The translations under genes were made by a program, and so were the position numbers. 11,184 nt of DNA from Hymenobacter sp. (GTDB lineage Bacteria > Bacteroidota > Bacteroidia > Cytophagales > Hymenobacteraceae): the NCBI GenBank assembly GCA_025362615.1, contig JANYFQ010000236.1, positions 1 to 11,184 of the forward strand. The letters are read 5' to 3'. The notes under the pieces are model-generated. The model was not told the origin of the DNA. It did no database searches and was given only the letters and a program-made list of their open reading frames with translations. Shown here one piece after another: positions 1-6,215 of this stretch (position 1 is the first letter of the stretch; the number at the start of each line of letters is the position of its first letter).

Positions 1-36
1 CGCAGGGGATAGCGCGGGCCTGTCGTTTTTACCAAA

Positions 37-68
37 GCGGGCGGGCGGCGAAAAAGCCGCCCGCCCGC
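37..68. terminator. GC-rich hairpin with A-rich loop
   Basis: A perfect 13-bp stem (37-49 paired with 56-68, all G and C) closes on the six-base loop GAAAAA. It could end transcription of a gene lying left of the window, but no clear U-run follows on either strand, so the terminator role is inferred. A related hairpin with an oligo-A loop is at 870-894. Confidence 0.4.
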
Positions 69-143
69 ACCGCCTTGCGGCCGGGTCAATCTATGCCATT
101 TTGTCTGAAACACTGCCAAAACCCCTGCTCTTTCTGCCATAAC

Positions 144-269
144 CGGACCTCTGAGGTCCGGTTTCGGACTTCGGAGGTCCGGTTTCGGACTTCCGAAGGG
201 CGGTTTCGGACTTCGGAAGGGCGGTTTCGACCCAAAAAGGCCCGGTTTCGGACTTCGGAAGTCCAAAAC
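144..269. repeat. Six-unit 21-bp tandem array
   Basis: Six abutting 21-base units begin at 144, 165, 186, 207, 228 and 249. Most start CGGACTTCGGA or a close variant and end in GGTTT. Unit 1 is nearly a palindrome (CCGGACCTC, T, GAGGTCCGG at 143-161), unit 5 has diverged in its centre, and unit 6 has lost the GGTTT end and forms part of the terminator hairpin at 236-278. There are no spacers, so it is not a CRISPR array. It keeps frame as a seven-residue repeat (RTSEVRF-like), but the start available to that frame has no promoter or family support, so I treat the array as non-coding. Confidence 0.8.
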
Positions 270-278
270 CGGGCCTTT
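236..278 (-). terminator. Terminator of the 301-780 gene
   Basis: Two 20-base arms (236-255 and 259-278) pair with one C/T mismatch around a three-base loop. Read on the minus strand, the stem is followed directly by a T-run (CCTTTTTGGG) and starts 22 bases beyond the stop codon of the minus-strand gene at 301-780. This is the classic layout of an intrinsic terminator. The plus-strand reading has only three Ts. Confidence 0.75.
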
Positions 279-300
279 GGGGGCCGGGCGGGCCGGCGCG

Positions 301-780
301 TTAGCCTTTAAGGGGCTTGAGGGGCCGGCCGCCGCCGTTGCCGGGGAAGCGCTGGCTCAGGTCGTCGTAGGCGGCCTGGGCACCGGGCTGGTTGTTTTTC
401 GCCAGAAACTTGATGTTGTTGTAGAGCACGAGGGCGGCGGCGTAGGCATCGGAGCCGGCCATCATCATGGTCGAGTCGGTGTCGAGGGCCAGGCTTTCGA
501 GGAGTTGGTGCAGCGGGGCGAGGGCGGCGAGGGCGGCGGCGTCGGCCTCAAACTCGGCCAGGTCGAGAAAGCCGGGCACGAAGCTGGCGTTGGCCTGGGC
601 GTAGTCGAGCGTTTTTTGGACGAAGGCGACGGTTTTGTCGGCCATTTTGAGCATGGCCTGGCGCTGCTCCGGGGTGAGCGGCGTGAGGTAGGGGCGGAGT
701 TCGTCGGCGGCCTGGCGGGCGAAGCCCAGGGCTTTGGCCAGCACGGCGGGGGGCGGCGGGGTATGAAACACGTTTTGCAT
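301..780 (-). CDS. Hypothetical protein, 159 aa
   Basis: I do not recognise a family. The protein has no signal peptide and no membrane segment. After a proline run (residues 8-11) it appears largely helical and alanine-rich: residues 12-65 read like two amphipathic helices, residues 70-100 are acidic and Ala/Leu-rich, and residues 110-129 end in LYNNIKFLAKNN. The tail (145-159) is Gly/Pro/Lys-rich and probably disordered. The repeated short helices could indicate a small cytoplasmic helical-bundle protein, which is only a guess. The start is the ATG at 778-780. A TACATTGC promoter-like element lies 37 bases upstream, and the longer open frame upstream is antisense to the GH3 gene. The gene is divergent from the GH3 fusion and has its own terminator at 236-278, so it is probably monocistronic. 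Confidence 0.75.
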   Translation of the reverse strand: MQNVFHTPPPPAVLAKALGFARQAADELRPYLTPLTPEQRQAMLKMADKTVAFVQKTLDYAQANASFVPGFLDLAEFEADAAALAALAPLHQLLESLALDTDSTMMMAGSDAYAAALVLYNNIKFLAKNNQPGAQAAYDDLSQRFPGNGGGRPLKPLKG

Positions 781-817
781 CGGAATGAGGGCGTTAGGGC
801 CGCAACGCTGCGGCCCG

Positions 818-825
818 GCAATGTA
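818..825 (-). promoter_or_regulatory. Putative -7 element for the 301-780 gene
   Basis: On the minus strand this reads TACATTGC, close to the Bacteroidota sigma-factor -7 consensus TAnnTTTG. It lies 37 bases upstream of the ATG at 780. I could not identify a -33 element. Confidence 0.4.
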
Positions 826-869
826 CGATGCGGCCGGCAAACGCAGGGCACGGCGGCGGGTGGCGCGGC

Positions 870-894
870 GCGGGCGGCAAAAAAAACCGCCCGC
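870..894. repeat. Hairpin with oligo-A loop between divergent promoters
   Basis: GCGGGCGG (870-877) pairs with CCGCCCGC (887-894) around a C plus eight As. It lies between the two divergent promoter-like elements (818-825 and 923-930) and resembles the hairpin at 37-68. A role in insulating the divergent units is possible but inferred. Confidence 0.4.
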
Positions 895-922
895 CCGCCC
901 ACGCCGCCCGCCGGCCTGCCCG

Positions 923-930
923 TACCTTGC
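923..930 (+). promoter_or_regulatory. Putative -7 element for the GH3 fusion gene
   Basis: TACCTTGC matches TAnnTTTG at six of the six-to-eight informative positions and ends 24 bases before the ATG at 955. This spacing is very close to that of the exact-consensus element before the Rpn gene (7187-7194). Confidence 0.5.
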
Positions 931-954
931 GGCCTCGTTCATTTGCTTGTTTTG

Positions 955-3900
955 ATGCCCCGTTTCCTGCTTTTGCTGGCCCTGCTGGCCGCCCCGCTGC
1001 TGGCCACTGCCCAGGCCCGCCCGCCTGTGCCCGTGCCGTACTTCCTGCGCTATTTGCACTCGCCCTGGGTCGATAGCCTCATGCGGGTGCTTACGCCCCG
1101 GCAGCGGGCGGCGCAACTCTTTATGGTGGCCGCCTACTCCAACCGGCAGGCCATTGACAACGACTCGGTGAGCCGGCTCGTGCGCGACTACGGCATCGGC
1201 GGGCTGGTGTTTTTTCAGGGCGGGCCGGTGCGGCAAACGCGGCTCCTCAACCGGTTTCAGGCCGAAGCGCGGGTGCCGCTGCTCGTGGCCATGGACGGCG
1301 AGTGGGGCGCGGGAATGCGCCTCGACAGCGTGCTCAAATTTCCGTTTGCGATGGCGCTGGGTGCGGTGCCGGCCCCCGATTCGAGCCTGCTGCTGCAAAT
1401 GGGCCAGGCCATCGGCCAACAGTTTAAAAGGCTCGGGATGCACGTCAATTTCGCCCCCGTGATTGATGTGAACAACAACGCGCTCAACCCCGTCATCGGC
1501 TTCCGCAGCTTCGGCGAGCGGCCCGCCGCCGTGGCCAGCGCCGGCCGCCAGTATATGCGCGGGCTGCAAAGCCAGCAGGTGCTGGCCGTGGCCAAGCACT
1601 TCCCCGGCCACGGCGACGTGGACGCTGACTCGCACCTGGCCCTGCCCGAAGTCCGCCAAACCCGCGCCCGCCTCGACTCGCTCGAACTCCCGCCCTTTCG
1701 GAGCCTGATTGCCCGCGGCGTGGGCGGCGTGATGGTGGCCCACCTGCACGTACCGGCCCTCGACACGGCGGCCGGGCCGAGCACCCTCTCCAAGCCCATC
1801 ATCGAAGGGCTGCTGCGGCAGGAGCTGGGTTTCCGGGGCCTGGTCTTCACCGATGCCATGAACATGAAGGGCGTGACGAGTATGTTTCCGCCCGGCGAGG
1901 CCGACGTGCGGGCCCTGCTGGCCGGCAACGACGTGCTTGAGTTCAGCCCCAACATTCCGCTGGCCCTGGCCAGCCTGCAAGCCGCCCTCGACACCGGCCG
2001 CATCAGTCAGCGCAGCATTGATGAGCGTTGCCGCCGGGTGCTGGCCCTCAAGCAGTGGGCCGGGCTGCATAAGTACCGCCCCGTGCCGCTGGCCGGGCTC
2101 GTGGCCGACCTCAACCCGCCCGCCGCCCTGGCCCTGGCCCAGCGCCTGAGCGCGTTGAGCGTGACGCTGCTGGGCAGTAGCGCCGGGGCGGCTGCGCTGC
2201 CGCTCCGCCACCTGGGCAGCCGCCGCATTGCCACGCTCGTGCTGGGCGGCAACCCGGCCGACACCACGGCCTTCCAGCAGCGAGTGGGCGAGTACGCGCC
2301 CGCCGCCCATTTTCACCTCAAAACTGCCCCAACTGCCGCCGATTTGCCCGCCCTGTTGGCCCGCCTGGCCCCCTACAACACCGTGCTGCTGGCCTTGCAG
2401 GGCCTGGGCCGCCTGCCCGCCACGGGCTTCGGCATCGGCCCCGAGGCCACGGCGCTACTCGCGGGCCTCGCCGCCGACACGTCCCGGCAAATCGTCGTCA
2501 GCGTGTTTGGCTCGGCCTACGCCGTGGCGCGGTTGCTGCCGCCGCCGGGGGCCGTGGTGCTGGCCTACCAGGAGGGGCCGAATGCCCAGCAGCAAGCGGC
2601 GCAGGTCATTTTTGGCGGCACCGGGGCCGTGGGGCGGCTGCCCGTGAGCGTGGCCCCCGGCCTGCCCGTGGGCGGCGGCGAAACCAGCCCCGGCGGCCAG
2701 CGCCTGCGCTTCGCCGCGCCCGAAACCGTGGGCGTTTCCGGCCGCCTCGAAGCCCGCATCGACAGCGTGGTGGCCCGCGCCCTGGCCGCCCAGGCCACCC
2801 CCGGCTGCCAGGTAGTCGTGGCCCGGCGCGGGGCCGTGGTGCTGCAAAAAAGCTACGGCAACCAGACGTACGCTTCGCTTAATTATGAATTAGGAAGTAG
2901 GAATTACGAGTTGGGGAAGGGTAGAAAGGGAAAGCAGCGGCAGGAACCAACACATCAAAAACAAGCAACAAGCGCCCCGCCCCGCCCCGTGCGCGACACC
3001 GACCTCTACGACCTGGCTTCGCTGACCAAAGTGCTGGCCGCCGCCCCGGCCCTGCTTAAGCTGCAAGCCGCCGGGCAGTTCGGCCCCGACAGCACCCTGG
3101 GGCAGCTTTTTCCGGCCCTGCGCGGCACCAACAAGGCCCCGCTCAAGCTGCGCGACGTGCTGGCGCACCAGGCCGGCCTGCCCGCTTTCATCCCCTTCTG
3201 GAAGGAGCTTACGAAGCGCAACGGCCAGCTCCGTCGCCGCTACTTCCATGCCGACAGCAGCGCCCGCTTCCCGTTGCCGGCCGCCACTGGCCTGTGGGCG
3301 CGGCGCGATTTGCCGGCCCGCATCACGGCCGAAATCGGGGCCGCGCCGCTCAACGCCCAGCCCGGCTACGTGTATTCCGACCTCTCGTTTTACCTCTACC
3401 CCGAGCTGGTGCAGCGCCGCACGGGGCGGGCGTTTGATGACTACTTGCAGCGTGAAGTGTACGGCCCGCTGGGGGCCACCACGCTGGGCTTCCGGCCGCG
3501 CCGCCGCTTCCCGCTGGCCCGCATCGTGCCCACCGAGTACGATTCGGCCTTCCGCCGCCAGCTCCTGCACGGCACCGTGAACGACGAGGGCGCGGCCCTG
3601 CTCGGCGGCCTCTCGGGCCACGCCGGGCTCTTCGGCTCGGCCCTCGACGTAGCCAAAGTAGCCCAGTGCTACGCCTGGAACGGCCGTTACGGCGGCGAAC
3701 AGGTGTTGGATGCGGCCCTTCTGGCGGAGTGGACGCGGCAGCAGTTTCCGGGCACCGCCAACCGGCGCGGGCTGGCCTTCGACCGGCCCTCGGCCCCGCC
3801 GGCCGGCAACACGGCGGCCGGCGCTTCGGCCCGCAGCTTCGGCCACAGCGGCTTCACGGGCACGTATTTCTGGGTGGACCCGGTTTCGGAATTAGTGGTG

Positions 3901-4008
3901 GTGGTGCTGACCAACCGGGTGCATCCGGCGCGGCACAACAACCGGCTGAGCGAGTTGAACGTGCGGACGGGCATTCAGCAGGTGGCCATTGAGTGTTTGC
4001 GATTTTGA
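955..4008 (+). CDS. Secreted GH3 (NagZ-like) / serine beta-lactamase-family fusion
   Basis: A 1017-aa two-enzyme protein. The ATG at 955 is chosen because it opens a clear signal peptide (MPRFLLLLALLAAPLLATAQA), implying export to the periplasm or cell surface. Residues about 45-350 form a glycoside hydrolase family 3 N-terminal domain of NagZ type: KHFPGHG at 214-220 followed by DSH at 225-227 (the loop bearing the general acid/base His), and FTDAMNM with D300 as likely nucleophile. Residues about 390-580 resemble the GH3 C-terminal domain. From about 600 on there is a beta-lactamase/penicillin-binding-type serine hydrolase: SLTK with S689 and K692, YSD at 807-809, and HSG at 964-966 in place of KTG. 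NagZ enzymes remove N-acetylglucosamine from muropeptides, so a cell-wall or amino-sugar role is likely; the exact substrate is inferred. Residues about 641-678 are a low-GC insertion. Such GH3/serine-hydrolase fusions are known in Bacteroidota. Confidence 0.93.
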   Translation: MPRFLLLLALLAAPLLATAQARPPVPVPYFLRYLHSPWVDSLMRVLTPRQRAAQLFMVAAYSNRQAIDNDSVSRLVRDYGIGGLVFFQGGPVRQTRLLNRFQAEARVPLLVAMDGEWGAGMRLDSVLKFPFAMALGAVPAPDSSLLLQMGQAIGQQFKRLGMHVNFAPVIDVNNNALNPVIGFRSFGERPAAVASAGRQYMRGLQSQQVLAVAKHFPGHGDVDADSHLALPEVRQTRARLDSLELPPFRSLIARGVGGVMVAHLHVPALDTAAGPSTLSKPIIEGLLRQELGFRGLVFTDAMNMKGVTSMFPPGEADVRALLAGNDVLEFSPNIPLALASLQAALDTGRISQRSIDERCRRVLALKQWAGLHKYRPVPLAGLVADLNPPAALALAQRLSALSVTLLGSSAGAAALPLRHLGSRRIATLVLGGNPADTTAFQQRVGEYAPAAHFHLKTAPTAADLPALLARLAPYNTVLLALQGLGRLPATGFGIGPEATALLAGLAADTSRQIVVSVFGSAYAVARLLPPPGAVVLAYQEGPNAQQQAAQVIFGGTGAVGRLPVSVAPGLPVGGGETSPGGQRLRFAAPETVGVSGRLEARIDSVVARALAAQATPGCQVVVARRGAVVLQKSYGNQTYASLNYELGSRNYELGKGRKGKQRQEPTHQKQATSAPPRPVRDTDLYDLASLTKVLAAAPALLKLQAAGQFGPDSTLGQLFPALRGTNKAPLKLRDVLAHQAGLPAFIPFWKELTKRNGQLRRRYFHADSSARFPLPAATGLWARRDLPARITAEIGAAPLNAQPGYVYSDLSFYLYPELVQRRTGRAFDDYLQREVYGPLGATTLGFRPRRRFPLARIVPTEYDSAFRRQLLHGTVNDEGAALLGGLSGHAGLFGSALDVAKVAQCYAWNGRYGGEQVLDAALLAEWTRQQFPGTANRRGLAFDRPSAPPAGNTAAGASARSFGHSGFTGTYFWVDPVSELVVVVLTNRVHPARHNNRLSELNVRTGIQQVAIECLRF
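2877..2985 (+). repeat. Low-GC repeat-like insert inside the GH3 fusion gene
   Basis: Within otherwise about 70% GC coding sequence, this stretch is A/G-rich and begins with two related copies of AATTATGAATTAGG / AATTACGAGTTGG (2881 and 2912). It is translated in frame as NYELGSRNYELG followed by a Lys/Gln/Thr-rich run. It falls between two conserved parts of the serine-hydrolase domain, just before the block ending in SLTK. It looks like an intergenic-type repeat that entered the gene without breaking the frame. Confidence 0.6.
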
Positions 4009-4016
4009 GCGGTTTC

Positions 4017-4048
4017 GTTCTGCTATCTGTCCCGCAGTGGGCGCAGTG
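4017..4048 (+). repeat. Left outer arm of the cassette
   Basis: The arm reads GTTCTGCTATCTGTCCCGCA and continues into the GTGGGCGCAGTG core. It pairs perfectly with 4506-4537. Confidence 0.9.
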
Positions 4049-4057
4049 ACAAAAAAA

Positions 4058-4073
4058 CGCAGTGGGCGCAGTG
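4058..4073 (+). repeat. Left inner copy of the cassette core repeat
   Basis: CGCAGTGGGCGCAGTG repeats the inner end of the outer arm after a ten-base spacer rich in A. The unit itself is a nine-base period motif (CGCAGTGGG, CGCAGTG). Confidence 0.85.
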
Positions 4074-4099
4074 TTGTTCTGGGAGCTTAATATTGCGGG

Positions 4100-4504
4100 A
4101 TGCACGAGAACCAGTTGTCGTTTGAGATTCGCAAGGCGGCTTACGAGCTGCATACCAACCTGGGGCCGGGGTTGTTGGAGTCGGTGTACGAAACGGCTTT
4201 GGCGCACGAACTGCAACAAGCCGGGCTGCACGTAGCGCGGCAGGTGCCGATGCCAATGGAGTACAAAGGCATCCGCATGGAAGTCGGCTACCGGCTCGAT
4301 TTGGTGGTGGGCCACAAGGTAATCGTGGAGTTGAAATCGGTGGACGCGCTGCTAGACGTTCATTTTCAGCAGCTCACCACCTACCTCAAACTATCGGGTT
4401 TCAAGCTTGGCCTGCTCATCAACTTCAACGTCGACCGCCTCAAGCACCATATGCACCGCCGCGTAAACGGCCTCGAAAACGACACTGCGCCCACTGCGCT
4501 TTAA
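4100..4504 (+). CDS. GxxExxY family PD-(D/E)XK nuclease-like protein
   Basis: The 134-aa protein carries the name-giving motif GLLESVY at residues 24-30 (G24, E27, Y30). This family (PDDEXK_3-type, TIGR04256-like) has a restriction-endonuclease fold, and the expected acidic core is present: D67 in GYRLDLVV, then E77 and K79 in VIVELKSVD. Further typical blocks are QLTTYLK (91-97) and GLLINFN (104-110). It is full length for the family and cytoplasmic. No biochemical role is established for these proteins. The start ATG lies just after the left inner repeat. The last eight codons (NDTAPTAL) are encoded by the right inner repeat, so the repeat is part of the gene. Its position inside symmetric inverted repeats suggests a selfish or repeat-associated nuclease rather than a partner of the flanking metabolic genes. 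Confidence 0.92.
   Translation: MHENQLSFEIRKAAYELHTNLGPGLLESVYETALAHELQQAGLHVARQVPMPMEYKGIRMEVGYRLDLVVGHKVIVELKSVDALLDVHFQQLTTYLKLSGFKLGLLINFNVDRLKHHMHRRVNGLENDTAPTAL
4483..4498 (-). repeat. Right inner copy of the cassette core repeat
   Basis: The inverted 16-base core (CACTGCGCCCACTGCG) lies inside the 3' end of the GxxExxY gene and encodes the T-A-P-T-A part of its C-terminus. Confidence 0.85.
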
Positions 4505-4505
4505 C

Positions 4506-4537
4506 CACTGCGCCCACTGCGGGACAGATAGCAGAAC
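4506..4537 (-). repeat. Right outer arm of the cassette
   Basis: Perfect reverse complement of 4017-4048. It starts one base after the GxxExxY stop codon (4502-4504) and ends 16 bases before the ligase ATG, so it forms most of that gene's immediate upstream region. Confidence 0.9.
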
Positions 4538-4553
4538 AAAACCCCTAAAAAAG

Positions 4554-6176
4554 ATGCAAGCCCTCATGATGCCCGCCCCCCTCCAGATTGCCGCCGTGCT
4601 CGAACACGCCGCGCACTGGCACCCCCGCACCGAAATCGTGAGCCGCCTGCCCGAAGGCATCATCCACCGCTACACCTACGCCGAAGCCGCCGCCCGCGCC
4701 CGCCAACTGGCCCACGCCCTCAGCGCGTTGGGCATCAAACCCGGCGAACGCCTCGCCACCCTGGCCTGGAACACCCACCGCCACTTCGAGCTGTACTACG
4801 GCATTTCGGGCCTCGGCGCGGTGTGCCACACCCTCAACCCGCGCCTGTTTTTCGACCAGCTTGTCTTCATCATCAACCACGCACACGACCGGCTCCTGTT
4901 CTTCGACCTTACGTTTTTGCCGCTGGCCGAAAAGCTGGCCCCGCACTGCCCCACCGTCGAAAAATGGGTGCTACTCGCTGGCCCCGAACACCTGCCCGCC
5001 GGCTCCCAACTGCCCGGCCTGTGCAGCTACGAAACCCTGCTCGCGGGCCAGCCCACGGCCTTCGAGTGGCCGGTGCTGGACGAGAACGCCGCCGCCTCGC
5101 TCTGTTACACCTCCGGCACCACCGACCAGCCCAAGGGCGTACTGTTCTCGCACCGCTCGACGCTGCTCCACGCGCTGAGTGCCTGTTTGCCCGACTGTTT
5201 TGCCGCCTCGGCCACCGACGTTATCCTGCCCGTCGTGCCCATGTTCCACGTCAATGCCTGGGGCTTGCCCTACGTCGCGCCGATGGTGGGGGCCAAGCTC
5301 GTGCTGCCGGGGCCGGGGCTGGACGGGGCCAGCTTGTTCGAGCTGTTTGAAGCCGAAAAAGTGACGTTTTCGGCCGGGGTGCCCACCATCTGGCTGGGCC
5401 TGCTGCAATTCATGCGCGACGGGCAGCGGCAGTTCAGCACCCTGCGGCGCACCATCGTGGGCGGCGCGGCCTGCCCCCCGGCCCTGATGGCGGCCTTCGA
5501 GAACGAGTTGAACGTGACCATCCGCCACGCCTGGGGCATGACCGAAACCAGCCCCCTGGGCACCGCCGGCACCCTGAAAGCCGGGCAAGATGCCCTGCCC
5601 AAGGCCGAACAGGATGCCATCCTGGCCAAGCAGGGCCGCGTCATCTTCGGGGTCGATATGAAGATTGTGGACGACACCGGCCAGGCCCTGCCCCACGACG
5701 GCCGCGCCTTCGGCGACCTGCTCGTGCGCGGCCCCTGGGTCGTGAGCGACTACTTCGGCGCCCCCAACCCCGGCCAGCTCACGGCCAGCGGCTGGTTCGC
5801 CACCGGCGACGTGGCCACCATCGACCCCGACGGCTTCATGCAAATCACCGACCGCTCGAAGGACGTGATAAAGTCCGGCGGCGAGTGGATTTCGAGCATC
5901 GAGTTGGAGAACCTGGCCGTGGCCCACCCGGCCGTGGCCGAGGCCGCCGTCATCGGCGTGGCCAGCGAAAAATGGAGCGAGCGCCCCCTGCTGCTGGTGG
6001 TGCTGCGGCCTGGTCAAACGGTGTCGAAAGCCGAAATGCTGGCCTTTTTTGAGGGCAAAGTTGCTAAATTCTGCATTCCCGATGCCGTGTTATTCGTGCC
6101 CGAGTTGCCCCACACTGCTACCGGCAAGCTCCTCAAAACGCAATTGCGGAAAGACTACGCGGGGTATCAGTGGTAG
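4554..6176 (+). CDS. AlkK-like medium/long-chain fatty acyl-CoA ligase
   Basis: A 540-aa member of the ANL (acyl/aryl-CoA ligase) superfamily. It activates a fatty acid with ATP to an acyl-adenylate and transfers it to CoA, feeding beta-oxidation or lipid synthesis in the cytoplasm. It resembles AlkK throughout: the N-terminus, VCHTLNPRLF (about 91-100), LCYTSGTT (183-190), VVPMFHVNAWG, HAWGMTETSPLGTA, GWFATGDVATIDPDG, DRSKDVIKSGGEWIS and the C-terminal ATGKLLK with the catalytic Lys. The length matches AlkK-type enzymes. The first ATG is chosen because MQALMMPAPL aligns with the AlkK start and follows an A-rich leader. One oddity is that the phosphate-binding loop reads TSGTTDQPKG, with D191 where Gly is usual. 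The GxxExxY cassette lies directly upstream and may have displaced or replaced the original promoter. Chain-length preference cannot be told from sequence. Confidence 0.93.
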   Translation: MQALMMPAPLQIAAVLEHAAHWHPRTEIVSRLPEGIIHRYTYAEAAARARQLAHALSALGIKPGERLATLAWNTHRHFELYYGISGLGAVCHTLNPRLFFDQLVFIINHAHDRLLFFDLTFLPLAEKLAPHCPTVEKWVLLAGPEHLPAGSQLPGLCSYETLLAGQPTAFEWPVLDENAAASLCYTSGTTDQPKGVLFSHRSTLLHALSACLPDCFAASATDVILPVVPMFHVNAWGLPYVAPMVGAKLVLPGPGLDGASLFELFEAEKVTFSAGVPTIWLGLLQFMRDGQRQFSTLRRTIVGGAACPPALMAAFENELNVTIRHAWGMTETSPLGTAGTLKAGQDALPKAEQDAILAKQGRVIFGVDMKIVDDTGQALPHDGRAFGDLLVRGPWVVSDYFGAPNPGQLTASGWFATGDVATIDPDGFMQITDRSKDVIKSGGEWISSIELENLAVAHPAVAEAAVIGVASEKWSERPLLLVVLRPGQTVSKAEMLAFFEGKVAKFCIPDAVLFVPELPHTATGKLLKTQLRKDYAGYQW

Positions 6177-6183
6177 CCCACTC

Positions 6184-6202
6184 GTCGGGCGATTCGCCCG
6201 AC
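6184..6202. terminator. Hairpin between convergent genes
   Basis: GTCGGGCG, ATT, GGGCG-complement CGCCCGAC: a perfect 8-bp stem (6184-6191 with 6195-6202). It sits in the short gap between the convergent ligase and membrane-protein genes, so it may act in both directions, although neither side has a strong T-run. Confidence 0.5.
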
Positions 6203-6215
6203 CACTGGACCGCCT

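Larger units (their letters stand above)
4011..4543. mobile_element. Inverted-repeat-bounded GxxExxY cassette
   Basis: The cassette fills the gap between the GH3 fusion and the acyl-CoA ligase gene. Outer arms at 4017-4048 and 4506-4537 are perfect inverted repeats of 32 bp. Allowing three mismatches, they extend to 4003-4048 and 4506-4551 (43 of 46), reaching the GH3 stop codon on one side and three bases short of the ligase ATG on the other. A second, inner copy of the 16-base core CGCAGTGGGCGCAGTG lies at 4058-4073 and, inverted, at 4483-4498. The single gene inside encodes a GxxExxY nuclease-like protein. No transposase and no clear target duplication are visible. Calling it mobile is an inference. 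Confidence 0.6.

Noticed and set aside
144..269. CRISPR array
   Set aside because: Units abut without spacers and no cas gene is nearby.
75..311. 78-codon plus-strand frame over the 21-bp array
   Set aside because: The translation is just the seven-residue echo of the array and crosses a strong terminator; no promoter was seen.
277..954. In-frame N-terminal extension of the GH3 gene back to 277
   Set aside because: It is antisense to the 159-aa gene, is Gly/Val-rich shadow sequence, and precedes a clear signal peptide that must be at the N-terminus.
781..2316. Long minus-strand open frame opposite GH3
   Set aside because: His/Gly/Arg-rich low-information translation typical of the antisense of GC-rich genes; only the part after the ATG at 780 reads as protein.
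2890..3846. 318-codon minus-strand open frame
   Set aside because: Antisense of the serine-hydrolase module, no motif and biased composition.
4088..4095. TAATATTG as a -7 element for the GxxExxY gene
   Set aside because: One mismatch to TAnnTTTG and only four bases before the ATG; possible, but too weak to list without support from copies elsewhere.
4971..6017. 348-codon minus-strand open frame
   Set aside because: Antisense of the well-supported acyl-CoA ligase; Gly/His/Gln-rich translation with no family signal.
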